A stretch of 64,000 nt of DNA, from positions 124,001 to 188,000 of the forward strand of contig NZ_NPKH01000039.1 of the NCBI RefSeq assembly GCF_002284535.1, in the 5' to 3' direction. The DNA is from Mesorhizobium wenxiniae (GTDB lineage: Bacteria > Pseudomonadota > Alphaproteobacteria > Rhizobiales > Rhizobiaceae). Under the pieces are notes generated by a model. It saw nothing but the letters and a program-made list of their open reading frames with translations. It ran no database searches and was not told the origin of the DNA. Numbering within the stretch: position 1 is the first letter of the stretch; each line of letters opens with the position of its first letter. Positions 26,946 to 35,690 of the stretch are shown piece after piece. The translations under genes and the position numbers were made by a program.

Positions 26946-27281
26946 ATGAGCGGTATCAACGACTACATCGACAGCGAAGTGAAGGGCAACGACGTCGTTC
27001 TCTTCATGAAGGGCACGCCCGGTTTCCCGCAATGCGGATTTTCCGGTCAGGTCGTGCAGATCCTCGACTACATCGGGGCCGACTACAAGGGCGTGGACGT
27101 GCTGACCTCGGCCGAGCTGCGGCAAGGTATCAAGGAATACTCCAACTGGCCGACGATTCCTCAGCTCTACGTCAAGGGTGAATTCGTTGGCGGCTGCGAC
27201 ATCATCCGCGAGATGTTCCAGGCAGGCGAACTTCAGACGTTCCTCGTCGAAAAGGGCGTGAGCGTCAAAGGCGCCGCCTGA
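26946..27281 (+). CDS. grxD: Monothiol glutaredoxin Grx4/GrxD
   Basis: A 111-residue monothiol glutaredoxin with active-site CGFS (Cys30-Ser33), FMKGTPGFPQ before it and WPTIPQLYVKGEFVGGCDI for glutathione binding. It carries or relays [2Fe-2S] clusters with BolA. ATG 26946 gives the family start; an in-frame ATG 15 bases earlier is less likely. A strong terminator follows. Confidence 0.96.
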   Translation: MSGINDYIDSEVKGNDVVLFMKGTPGFPQCGFSGQVVQILDYIGADYKGVDVLTSAELRQGIKEYSNWPTIPQLYVKGEFVGGCDIIREMFQAGELQTFLVEKGVSVKGAA

Positions 27282-27346
27282 CGAGCACGTCGGCCACTTC
27301 GACAAGCTGATTACCTCCCCGATGTCGGGGTACAAGACGAATGGAT

Positions 27347-27369
27347 GCGCCGGTGCGCCGGCGCTTTTT
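27347..27369 (+). terminator. Terminator after grxD
   Basis: A 7-bp GC stem (GCGCCGG/CCGGCGC) with loop TGCG is followed by five T residues, 65 bases after the grxD stop and 22 bases before the exporter start. Confidence 0.88.
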
Positions 27370-27391
27370 CGTTTGAAGATCGGACTTTGCC

Positions 27392-28636
27392 GTGGATCAG
27401 CATGCACAAGCGCCGCAACAGGCAGGTACCTTGCCTATTCCGCGCTGGGAATTCATCGCTCTGTGCGCGGCATTGATGGCGCTCAACTCGCTGGCCATCG
27501 ACATCATGCTGCCGGCGCTGCAGCAGATCGGCGCCTCGCTGGGTGTGGAGAATGAAAACCACCGCCAATATGTGATTGCCGCTTATATTCTGGGCTTTGG
27601 CGGTGGACAGCTCTTCTTCGGACCGATCTCGGACCGCTTCGGGCGCCGTGCTCCGCTCGTTGTCGGGCTGGTGATCTATGTCGCGGCAGCGGGTGCGGCG
27701 GCAATTGCCCCGACATTCGCCATCCTTATCCTGTGCAGGGTGGTGCAAGGCATCGGCGCGGCGGCCACACGCGTCATCGCCGTCTCGATCGTGCGCGACA
27801 CTTTCGACGGCCGGCGCATGGCCGAAGTCATGTCGCTGATCTTCATGGTTTTCATGGCAATTCCGGTGGTGGCCCCCGGCATCGGCCAGTTCATCATGCT
27901 GTTCGCGACCTGGCACGTGATCTTCATCACCATGGCGGCCGGGGCACTGATCGTGTCGGCCTGGGCGCTGCTGCGCTTGCCCGAAACGCTGCATCCCGAA
28001 TATCGCAGGGCGCTGACGGCCGAATCCATCATCGGCGGCTTCCGCATCGTGCTGACCAATCGCATGGCACTTTGCTATGCCTTTGCCAGCACTTTTGCCT
28101 TCGGCGCGATGTTTGGCTTCATCAACTCGGCGCAGCAGATCTATGTCGGCGTCTTTGGCGTCGGCGAGATGTTCCCGGTGATTTTTGCAGGGATCGCCGG
28201 CGTGCTCGCCTTTTCGAACTATCTGAATTCGCGCCTTGTCGGCCGCATCGGCATGCGCAGATTGTCGCAGAGCGCGCTGCTCTTGTTTCTGGCCATCAGC
28301 CTCGCCTGGCTGATCGTTTCCATCCAAATGAAGATGCCGCTCTGGCTTTTCATCACCTTCTTTGCCTGCGCGATGGTCCCGTTCGGCGCACTCGGCGCGA
28401 ATTTCAACGCGCTCGCCATGGAGCCGCTCGGCCAACTGGCCGGCACGGCATCGTCCATTCTGGGTTTCATGCAGACCTTCCTCGGCGGCCTGCTCGGCAC
28501 GCTGATCGGCCAAGCCTTCAACGGCACGGTGACGCCCTTGGCCGCCGGATTCTGCAGCGTGTCGCTTGGCGCATTGGTGATGGTGCTGATCGCCGAGCGC
28601 GGCAAATTCTTCCAGCCGCAAAACCAGCCGGTTTAA
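27392..28636 (+). CDS. Bcr/CflA-type multidrug MFS exporter
   Basis: A 414-residue major-facilitator protein with 12 hydrophobic segments. ALNSLAIDIMLPALQQIG in helix 1, GPISDRFGRRAPLVVG (motif A, loop 2-3) and VQGIGAAATRVIA (helix 4) identify the Bcr/CflA drug:proton antiporter group. The start is GTG 27392, which fits the family N terminus; no closer ATG exists. It stands alone after the grxD terminator. Its drug is unknown. Confidence 0.9.
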   Translation: MDQHAQAPQQAGTLPIPRWEFIALCAALMALNSLAIDIMLPALQQIGASLGVENENHRQYVIAAYILGFGGGQLFFGPISDRFGRRAPLVVGLVIYVAAAGAAAIAPTFAILILCRVVQGIGAAATRVIAVSIVRDTFDGRRMAEVMSLIFMVFMAIPVVAPGIGQFIMLFATWHVIFITMAAGALIVSAWALLRLPETLHPEYRRALTAESIIGGFRIVLTNRMALCYAFASTFAFGAMFGFINSAQQIYVGVFGVGEMFPVIFAGIAGVLAFSNYLNSRLVGRIGMRRLSQSALLLFLAISLAWLIVSIQMKMPLWLFITFFACAMVPFGALGANFNALAMEPLGQLAGTASSILGFMQTFLGGLLGTLIGQAFNGTVTPLAAGFCSVSLGALVMVLIAERGKFFQPQNQPV

Positions 28637-28649
28637 TGCCGGACGCGCT

Positions 28650-29057
28650 TTAGGATGCACTCCCACTCGCTGCTGTGAAGCGAGGGAACAGCATACGCCC
28701 TGCGATCGCTTCACCCATGCTGTCCGAAACGGGCAGTGGCAGAGCCTTGTCGAGAGCCTCGAGGACGGAAGCCACGAAGGCCCGGTTGAGCGTGGCATCA
28801 TCCCCTAGACGCGAGTAGGTGGCGCGAGGCTTGCCGATAAGTGTGCCGTTTCGGCGAATTGAGAACTGCAGCGTCAGGGTCATGCCCGCGGTTCCGGGCG
28901 GCGGCTCCCAACAGGCGACGATCGCGGAGAACATCTCGTTTATGGTGTCGACGGGATCGGGACTGCGACATGCGCGTTCCTGCGATCTTGCCTCGTTCGG
29001 CCCGGCAACCATAGCAAGGGCAAGGGCCAGTGCGACAATTGCGGACCGAGGTTTCAT
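28650..29057 (-). CDS. Small periplasmic protein, TonB/TolA C-domain-like
   Basis: A 135-residue exported protein with a signal peptide to about residue 24 (PNEARSQE). The mature part (LTLQFSIRRNGTLIGKPRATY, then ALPLPVS) resembles the TonB/TolA C-terminal fold but lacks the anchor and proline-rich linker. It may be a stand-alone periplasmic binding partner. GGAG upstream of ATG 29057 supports the start. It converges on the exporter gene; role unknown. Confidence 0.72.
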   Translation of the reverse strand: MKPRSAIVALALALAMVAGPNEARSQERACRSPDPVDTINEMFSAIVACWEPPPGTAGMTLTLQFSIRRNGTLIGKPRATYSRLGDDATLNRAFVASVLEALDKALPLPVSDSMGEAIAGRMLFPRFTAASGSAS

Positions 29058-29161
29058 TTCGGGTCTCCGGTTTTGCGCCGACAAATGTAATGTAAGCGAA
29101 TTTTTTGACGAAAGCCTCCATCGATATCAGCCCGTCGTATCCATTCAGACGCGATGCGCTT

Positions 29162-29908
29162 TTAGTAACGCACCATGCCGGCGTCGACATTCAGCGTCTG
29201 GCCGGTGATCCAGCGCGCATCATCCGAGGCCAAGAACGACACCACGTCGGCGATATGTTCCGGCTGGCCCTTCCCCTTCATCGCCTGCAGCATCTCGACG
29301 AAGCCGAACGCCTCGTTGTGCGGGCTCGCCTTGACGCCATCGCTCTCGATTAGGCCCGGCGTCACCGCGTTGGCGGTGATATTGTATTTGCCGAGCTCTG
29401 TGGCGAGCGCTCTGGTGAAACCGATGACGCCGCCCTTGGCCGCGACATAGGCTGCCATGTTCGGCGTGCCGGCAAAGAAGGTGTTGGAGGCGATGCTGAT
29501 CACCCGGCCGGCCTTGCCCGCTGCACGCATCTGGTCCGTTCCTGCGCGGCTGACGATAAAGGTGCCGGTCAGATTGACGTCGATGATCTTGCGCCAATGG
29601 TCGAGATCGACATCGTCCCAGGCGACGAACGGCACGATGCTGGCATTGTTGACCAGAATATCGATGCCCCCGGTCAGCGCCTCGATCTCGGCGAAGAGTG
29701 CCTTGACCGATGCAGGATCGGAAATGTCGGCGGCGATCGCCTTCGCTTTTCCGCCGATCGACCCGGCCGCGGTTTCGGCGCCTTCCGCGTTGATGTCGCT
29801 GACGATGACGGTCGCGCCATCGGCGGCCAACCGCGCGGCGATCGCCTTGCCGATGCCTTGTGCGGCCCCGGTAACCAGGGCGGTCTTTCCCGCAAGCCGT
29901 TCAGTCAT
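29162..29908 (-). CDS. Pyridoxal 4-dehydrogenase (SDR)
   Basis: A 248-residue short-chain dehydrogenase that closely resembles, from memory, the NAD+-dependent pyridoxal 4-dehydrogenase of M. loti. It oxidises pyridoxal to 4-pyridoxolactone. The Rossmann loop is TGAAQGIG (13-20), NNAS 87-90, and the catalytic Ser141, Tyr154 and Lys158 are present (YVAAK). It is the last of a minus-strand run with the aminotransferase and lactonase; that triad is the recognised start of B6 catabolism and makes the call much stronger than SDR similarity alone. Confidence 0.9.
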   Translation of the reverse strand: MTERLAGKTALVTGAAQGIGKAIAARLAADGATVIVSDINAEGAETAAGSIGGKAKAIAADISDPASVKALFAEIEALTGGIDILVNNASIVPFVAWDDVDLDHWRKIIDVNLTGTFIVSRAGTDQMRAAGKAGRVISIASNTFFAGTPNMAAYVAAKGGVIGFTRALATELGKYNITANAVTPGLIESDGVKASPHNEAFGFVEMLQAMKGKGQPEHIADVVSFLASDDARWITGQTLNVDAGMVRY

Positions 29909-29947
29909 GAAAACGCTCCCTCAATTGTGATCTGGTGATTTTCTGGT

Positions 29948-31126
29948 TCACGCGTCGGCGTCGATAATGGCCAGCGCCGCGTCGATGCCTTTGCCGACCG
30001 CGAGTTCCTGGCCTAAAGCATTCATCGCGCCGCCAAGTGCCGTCAGCGCCGCGATTGCAAAGATCGGCTGGGCGGTCGGGCCCATATGGCCGATACGTGT
30101 CAGCTTGCCCAATGTTTCGCCGCGGCCCGACGAAAACACCACGCCGTAGCGGGCGCGCGCCGCCTGGCGAAGCGCCTTCTCATCAATGTCTTCTGGCGTC
30201 CGGACGGCAGTCGTGGTTGGCGATGCGATATTGTCGCTGGCGGCCCAGATCGACAGACCCATGGCGGCGACGCCCGCGCGCATGGCCCTGGCGGTCAGCG
30301 CGTGGCGCGCCCACACCGCTGCCGGTCCCTCGTTGAGGTAGAGGTCGAGCGCGACGTCGAGCCCGTTCATCTCTGCGACGGACGGCGTGAAGGGAAACGG
30401 CTTGTCCTTCGACCAAGCATGCTCCCAGTCGACGATGCTGAGCATCGACGCGCGTGGCGCCAGTGGATTTGCCTTCATCTTGGCCCAGGCGCGCTCGCTG
30501 ACGCCCATCATCGTGAGGCCGGGAGGCGCGCCGAGGCATTTGTTCGGGCCGGTGACGTAGATGTCGGCCTTGCAATCCTCAGGATGCGTTTTCATGCCGC
30601 CGAAGGACGAAACGGCATCGACGATCAGATAAGCGCCATGCGCCGAGACCAGTGCGCCGATGGCGTCGATCGGGTTGATGGTGCCCGACGGCGTATCGTG
30701 GTGGCAGACGGAAACGATGGTGATTTCCGGATGCGCTTCCAGCATTGCCGCAACCGCCTGCGGGTCGATCGCCTCGTTGTAGGGCACCTCGATTTCGAGG
30801 AGTTGCGGCGAATAGCGCTTCGCCCAATAGCCAAACCCCTTGCCGTAGACACCGGAGGCAAGGTTGAGCACGACGTCGTCAGGCGTGATCAGAGAGGCTG
30901 CGGCCGCCTCTAGGCCAAGAACCGGCTCGCCATGGAGAATGACCGGCCTGTTCGACAGCCGCATTGCCTTCTGCGCCTTGTCGACCACACCCTCGTAAAA
31001 GAGCTGGAACGCTGGGTCGTAGTCGTAGAGCACGGTGCGGCCAAGGCCGCGCAGCACACCGGGATAAGCGTTCACCGGCCCCGCGGTGAGCGTGATGACC
31101 GGTTCGGCGTGTTCGAGATAGCGCAT
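29948..31126 (-). CDS. Pyridoxamine-pyruvate aminotransferase
   Basis: A 392-residue fold-type I aminotransferase-family enzyme matching the M. loti pyridoxamine-pyruvate aminotransferase, which turns pyridoxamine plus pyruvate into pyridoxal plus alanine without PLP as bound cofactor. Lys196 in TGPNKCLGAPPG is the substrate-aldimine lysine; TAGPVNAYPGVL and VDAVSSFGGM are family blocks. ATG 31126 with GGAG 9 bases upstream is chosen over longer frames. It lies 26 bases after the lactonase gene on the same strand. Confidence 0.92.
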   Translation of the reverse strand: MRYLEHAEPVITLTAGPVNAYPGVLRGLGRTVLYDYDPAFQLFYEGVVDKAQKAMRLSNRPVILHGEPVLGLEAAAASLITPDDVVLNLASGVYGKGFGYWAKRYSPQLLEIEVPYNEAIDPQAVAAMLEAHPEITIVSVCHHDTPSGTINPIDAIGALVSAHGAYLIVDAVSSFGGMKTHPEDCKADIYVTGPNKCLGAPPGLTMMGVSERAWAKMKANPLAPRASMLSIVDWEHAWSKDKPFPFTPSVAEMNGLDVALDLYLNEGPAAVWARHALTARAMRAGVAAMGLSIWAASDNIASPTTTAVRTPEDIDEKALRQAARARYGVVFSSGRGETLGKLTRIGHMGPTAQPIFAIAALTALGGAMNALGQELAVGKGIDAALAIIDADA

Positions 31127-31152
31127 GGTCTTTGTCTCCGCATTGACGGCGG

Positions 31153-31959
31153 TCAGCCGTAGAACTGCGTGCCGATCCGATAGGTCTTGAAGTTTTCCAT
31201 GTCGTGCGAATACATCAGCTCGGCCCCATAATCCTCGGCGAGCTTCTTCACCTTGCGCATCGAGTTGACACCCGCCACTGGGTCGATGTGGAAGGCCGCC
31301 TGGCACAGCGTTTCAAGGCTCTTCTGCGTGTAGGCCGCATCGATGGTGAACATGATCGGCTTGCGCTTGGGAAACTCCACCAGCAGGCTGTAATGGCCGA
31401 TCGAATGGCCGGGCGTCGAGATCAATTTGACCCCCCTGGCAAGCTCGACATCGCCGTCAATGCCCTCAAAGGTCGAGTTAGCCCGCGTCGTGCCTTCCAG
31501 CAATTGCGCGGTTGCGCCACGCGCTTCTGCAGCCTCCGCCGAAAAGCTCAGATCGGAATAGCCGAGATGCTCGAAAGGCTGGGGATTGCAGGCCTGCGGC
31601 ACCTCGGTGCGATGGCAGATTTTCTTGGCATGCGGGAAATACTTGTTGCCGCCGCAATGGTCGAAGTGGAAATGCGAGTTGACAACGACGTCGATATCCT
31701 TCGGCTCGAGACCAAGCAGCGCCAGGGCGCCGGGAATTGTCTGGTGCTTTTCCTGAATCGGCTTTTCGAAGGGCAGCACTTTCATGACGTGATCGTAGTC
31801 GTAGCCGGTGTCGATGAGGAACCGGCCCTCAGCATGCTCGATCAGAATCGAATAGACGGGAAAGCGCACTTCGCCGCCGGGGCCGCGATTCCAGAACACG
31901 TGATAGCCGTCGAGCACGAGCGAACCTCCGTCGAGCAGGTAGACCTTGGTATCCGACAT
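31153..31959 (-). CDS. 4-Pyridoxolactonase
   Basis: A 268-residue metallo-beta-lactamase-fold lactonase matching the M. loti 4-pyridoxolactonase in length and sequence (from memory). It hydrolyses 4-pyridoxolactone to 4-pyridoxate. The dinuclear zinc ligands are all present: His96, His98, Asp100, His101 (HFHFDH), His185 (TPGHSIGH), Asp207 and His252 (YSHDMENF). It follows the ABC permease genes on the same strand and precedes the aminotransferase, so uptake and the first steps share an operon. Confidence 0.93.
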   Translation of the reverse strand: MSDTKVYLLDGGSLVLDGYHVFWNRGPGGEVRFPVYSILIEHAEGRFLIDTGYDYDHVMKVLPFEKPIQEKHQTIPGALALLGLEPKDIDVVVNSHFHFDHCGGNKYFPHAKKICHRTEVPQACNPQPFEHLGYSDLSFSAEAAEARGATAQLLEGTTRANSTFEGIDGDVELARGVKLISTPGHSIGHYSLLVEFPKRKPIMFTIDAAYTQKSLETLCQAAFHIDPVAGVNSMRKVKKLAEDYGAELMYSHDMENFKTYRIGTQFYG

Positions 31960-32006
31960 TTTTGTCTCCTCTTTTGGCGCGGGTCCCGTCCGCGCATGAA
32001 TTGCCG

Positions 32007-32942
32007 TCAGCGCGCGCCGCGCTCGTAAGGAATACCGAGCGCTGCCGGCAGACTGGCCCGCCGGCCGAACAGCACCAGCATGATCATCACCGCCAGGAAC
32101 GGCAGCATCTGGATGACGTCGGTTGGTATGTTGATGCCGGCCACCTGCATGGCCGTCGTCAGCGACAGGCAGACGCCGAACAGCAAGGCGCCGAACAGCA
32201 CCCAGACCGGTCGGCCGCGCGCCAGCATGGCCAGCACGATGCCGAGAAAGCCCGCGCCATTGGTAATGAACGGAATGAACAGGCCTGCGCCGACATTGGC
32301 GAGAAAGGCGCCGCCGAGCCCCGCCAGCGCTCCCGTCGTCAGCACGGCGATGGTGCGGGTTCGCACGACGTCAATGCCGGCGACGTCAAGGGCGGCCGGC
32401 TTATCGCCCGCCGCCTGCAGGTTGAGGCCGAGCTGCGTGCGCCGATAGACGTAGCCCATGGCGAAAACCAGCGCGACCGCGAGATAGACGCTGAGATGCT
32501 GCCTGAACAGCGCCGGCCCGATGACCGGAATGTCCGACAGCAACGGAATGACGGTCACGTCTACTGCCGGCAGGCGGGGATAGCTGCGCGAAAACTGGAA
32601 ATGGTGGAGCAGAGCCGTCAGACCTTCCAGTCCGAGCGTCAGCGCGATGCCGATGACGATCTGGTTCAACCCGATGCGCACGCAAAGCAGCGCCATGACC
32701 AGCGCCACCGCGATACCACCGCCGGCGCTGGTGAGAAAGCCGAGCCACAGCGATCCGGAATAGAAGGCGCCGACAAAGCCGAGATAGGCGCCGGCCAGCA
32801 TCATGCCCTCGATGCCGATGTTGAGTACGCCGGCCTTTTCGGACATCTGTTCGCCGAGACCGGCCAGCAGCAGCGGGATCGCCGCGGTGACCGCGCCAAA
32901 CAAAAGCGCGCTGAGAAAGATTTCGCCGAACAGCCCGGTCAT
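32007..32942 (-). CDS. BMP-type ABC importer, permease 2
   Basis: A 311-residue permease of the ribose/BPD_transp_2 family with about 8-9 membrane segments. GVLNIGIEGMMLAGAYLGF is the typical N-terminal block of the NupQ/YufQ-type partner. It overlaps permease 1 by 4 bases (ATGA). Together with the ATPase and BMP-type binding protein it forms one importer of the nucleoside/basic membrane lipoprotein class. Its place just before the lactonase gene suggests a B6 vitamer as cargo. Confidence 0.88.
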   Translation of the reverse strand: MTGLFGEIFLSALLFGAVTAAIPLLLAGLGEQMSEKAGVLNIGIEGMMLAGAYLGFVGAFYSGSLWLGFLTSAGGGIAVALVMALLCVRIGLNQIVIGIALTLGLEGLTALLHHFQFSRSYPRLPAVDVTVIPLLSDIPVIGPALFRQHLSVYLAVALVFAMGYVYRRTQLGLNLQAAGDKPAALDVAGIDVVRTRTIAVLTTGALAGLGGAFLANVGAGLFIPFITNGAGFLGIVLAMLARGRPVWVLFGALLFGVCLSLTTAMQVAGINIPTDVIQMLPFLAVMIMLVLFGRRASLPAALGIPYERGAR

Positions 32943-34045
32943 CGCTTCAGTTCCCTTCGCGACTGGTTGTAGCGGTGATCGAGGTATTCGGCGAGCGCGA
33001 GCACGATCAGCACGATGGAGACCAGCACGAGCGTGAAATGATTGGGCACGCCGAGCCGGCGCGCCGCACTCTCGCCGCCGATCGACAGCACCGAGAGCAG
33101 GAACACGAAACCGATGGCGGCAAAGCCGTTCATGCGGGCGAGGAACACGACGGGGATGACTGCAAGCCCATACGCAGGGTTCCAGTCGGCGCGGACGTTA
33201 CCCTGAACGCCGAGGATATCGACGGCGCCGGCAAGGCCGGCCAGCCCGGCCGAAATGGCGAAGACGGCAACGGTGAGCTTCGGCACGCCGAGCCCCGCAT
33301 GGATGGCTGCGCGCGGGTTTGCGCCGACGATCCTCAGCTTCAGGCCGAAGGCGGTGCGCGTCATCACCAGATGTACAGTGATGATTGCCACCAGTCCCAG
33401 AAGCAATCCGCTGGTGATGGTCGTGTCGAACAGGCGCGGCAGCCGGTCCTCGACCGGCAAGGTGCGGGTCTGCGGCACGGTAGTCCCTGGATCGCGAAAC
33501 ACCAACTTGACCAGCACATTTGCAAGCGAGGTACCTAGGAAGGTCATCATCAGCGTGGTGATGATCTCGTTGACGCCCTGATAGGCCCGCAGCAGCGCCG
33601 GCACCAGCGACCAGATCATCGCAACCAACATGGCGATGACGAACGAGCAGATCAGCGCCAGCCAGGCCGGCATGACCTGCACGAGAGCCGGAGCGCTGGC
33701 CGCAGCCGTTACCGCGCCGAGCAGGAACTGGCCATCGCCGCCGAGATTCCACATGCCGGCGCGAAAGGCCACGATCAGACCGGCGGCAAGAAACAGCAGC
33801 GGCGCCATGCGCGTCAGCGTCTGCTGGATGCCGAGCGGCGATAAAAGCCCTCTCTTGAGCACAAAGCTATAGTAGGCAAGCGGATCGACGCCGACGGCAA
33901 GCAGGATGCTGCCGGCGATGATCAGCGCGGCCAGTATAGGGCCGAGCGTCATCAGCAGCCGATGCTGGATATCGCGGCGCGTGACCACAGCAGCCGTGGC
34001 ATCGAGTGCGGTTGCACCGGCGGATGGTGCGGTGTCGATGCTCAT
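32939..34045 (-). CDS. BMP-type ABC importer, permease 1
   Basis: A 368-residue permease of the YufP/NupP type. After a short variable N terminus come hydrophobic segments from about residue 30; LIVAFRAGMWNLGGDGQFLLGAV and INEIITTLMMTFLG-like VNEIITTLMM are family blocks. ATG 34045 overlaps the ATPase stop (ATGA), and its own stop overlaps permease 2, so the three are coupled. Longer in-frame starts lie inside the ATPase gene and are rejected. Confidence 0.88.
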   Translation of the reverse strand: MSIDTAPSAGATALDATAAVVTRRDIQHRLLMTLGPILAALIIAGSILLAVGVDPLAYYSFVLKRGLLSPLGIQQTLTRMAPLLFLAAGLIVAFRAGMWNLGGDGQFLLGAVTAAASAPALVQVMPAWLALICSFVIAMLVAMIWSLVPALLRAYQGVNEIITTLMMTFLGTSLANVLVKLVFRDPGTTVPQTRTLPVEDRLPRLFDTTITSGLLLGLVAIITVHLVMTRTAFGLKLRIVGANPRAAIHAGLGVPKLTVAVFAISAGLAGLAGAVDILGVQGNVRADWNPAYGLAVIPVVFLARMNGFAAIGFVFLLSVLSIGGESAARRLGVPNHFTLVLVSIVLIVLALAEYLDHRYNQSRRELKR

Positions 34046-35610
34046 GCGGCAAGCCCGATCATCAAGCGACCTATCTTGGTGCGGGCATCGTCGGCATTCT
34101 CGACGGTGCCGACGAGCAATCCGTTCGCGATGACGGCGATGCGGTCGCACATGCTGAGCAACTCCTCCAGATCGGTGGAGATGAGCAGCACGGCAAGGCC
34201 GCGAGCCGCCGTGTCGCGGATTCGCTGGCGTGAAGCCAATGTGTTGGCGAGATCGAGCCCATAGGTCGGCTTGTTGAAGATCACCACTTTTGCGCCTTCG
34301 GCGAGTTCGCGCGCCAGCAGCACCTTCTGGATATTGCCGCCGGAGAGCCGGGCGACCGGCGTTTTCAGGCTGGGCGTACGCACGTCGTATTCGCGGACCA
34401 GTTGGGCCGCGCGCTTGTCGATTTCGGCGCGCTGCTCGACGCCTCTGCGCCAGAAGGGGGCCGCGCCGACCTGCTTGAGAAAGAAGTTGATCGAGACCGG
34501 GAAGGTCCCGACCGTGCCCTCGCCGAGCCGGTCGTCGGTCAGATAGCGTAGGCCTCGCTCACGGCGTTCGCCGACGCTCAGCGCGTCGATAGTCGCTCCT
34601 TGCAGCCGCACCGAACCGTACGCAGTTGCACGCTGGCCGGCCAGCGCCTCCGCCAGTTGCTTCTGGCCATTGCCGTCGATACCGGCGATGCCCAGCAGTT
34701 CGCCTGGACGGATATCGAACGAAATCGACGACAGGCCCGGCGCGTCGTCTGTCGGCGCAACGCCGAGATCATGGACCTGAAGCAGCGGAGCCGCTTCGGC
34801 GTGGATGGTGCGAACCGGACGCTCGGCCGCTTCCGGGTCGTCCTTCTGCTTGCCGAACATCAATTCGACGATCTCAGAGATGATCACTTGCTCGCCCAAT
34901 GCACGAAACCGCTCGGGAGGAATTTCGCCGACCTTGCGGCCGAGTTTCAGCACCGAGATTCGATCGCCAAAAGCCGCCGCCTCCTTGAGCTTGTGGGTGA
35001 TGAAGACGATCGCCAACCCCTGCTCGACCAGGCGGCGCATAAGCGCGCCAAGCTCGTCGATGCCCTTCGGCGTTAGCATCGAGGTCGACTCGTCGAGGAT
35101 CAGAAGCCGGCTGTTGCGCACCATCGCGCGCAGGATCTCGACCTGCTGCTGCTCGCCGAGCGAGAGTTCCGACACCCTGGCATGCAGCTTGACCGTGATG
35201 CCGAGTGTCCTTGTGATTTCCGCGACGCGCGCTTCCAATTCTTCGGTCTTGGGGCGCTGCCACCACGGTCCGCCGAGCAGCAGGTTTTCCGCCACCGTCA
35301 GCGTCGGCACCAGCATCATGTGCTGGAATACGGTTCCAATGCCGAGCGCCAGTGCATGGCGGGGGGATGTGATCGCGGTAGGCTCGCCGTCGACCAGTAT
35401 GCGCCCCTCGTCCGGCTGCTGCAGGCCCGACAGCATGCCGATCAAGGTGGATTTCCCGGCGCCGTTTTCACCGAGCAACACATGCACCTCGCCCGGACGG
35501 ATCGCCAGATCGACGCTGTCATTGGCGACCACACCGGGGAACCGTTTGGTCACGCCTTCAAGCGCGACGATGTCGCGCTTGTCGACCGACAATGAGGACG
35601 CACTGCTCAT
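34042..35610 (-). CDS. BMP-type ABC importer, ATP-binding protein
   Basis: A 522-residue ATPase with two tandem ABC cassettes, as in nucleoside and sugar importers. The first cassette has a full Walker A (GENGAGKST), signature LSLGEQQQVEILRA and Walker B LLILDEST. The second keeps GIDGNGQKQLAEAL and LSGGNIQKVLLAREL, a degenerate Walker A typical of YufO-like proteins. ATG 35610 is preferred over a TTG 9 bases upstream. It lies 80 bases after the binding-protein gene. Confidence 0.9.
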   Translation of the reverse strand: MSSASSLSVDKRDIVALEGVTKRFPGVVANDSVDLAIRPGEVHVLLGENGAGKSTLIGMLSGLQQPDEGRILVDGEPTAITSPRHALALGIGTVFQHMMLVPTLTVAENLLLGGPWWQRPKTEELEARVAEITRTLGITVKLHARVSELSLGEQQQVEILRAMVRNSRLLILDESTSMLTPKGIDELGALMRRLVEQGLAIVFITHKLKEAAAFGDRISVLKLGRKVGEIPPERFRALGEQVIISEIVELMFGKQKDDPEAAERPVRTIHAEAAPLLQVHDLGVAPTDDAPGLSSISFDIRPGELLGIAGIDGNGQKQLAEALAGQRATAYGSVRLQGATIDALSVGERRERGLRYLTDDRLGEGTVGTFPVSINFFLKQVGAAPFWRRGVEQRAEIDKRAAQLVREYDVRTPSLKTPVARLSGGNIQKVLLARELAEGAKVVIFNKPTYGLDLANTLASRQRIRDTAARGLAVLLISTDLEELLSMCDRIAVIANGLLVGTVENADDARTKIGRLMIGLAA

Positions 35611-35690
35611 GAAAGCCAAGGCCCTGAAAACATAAAATCGGTTCGGAGGGGTGAACGGATCACCCCTCCGGAAGCCTGCTTTTGATCGCC

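Noticed and set aside
27311..28801. 496-codon open frame on the minus strand
   Set aside because: Antisense to the MFS exporter; charged low-complexity translation without a fold.
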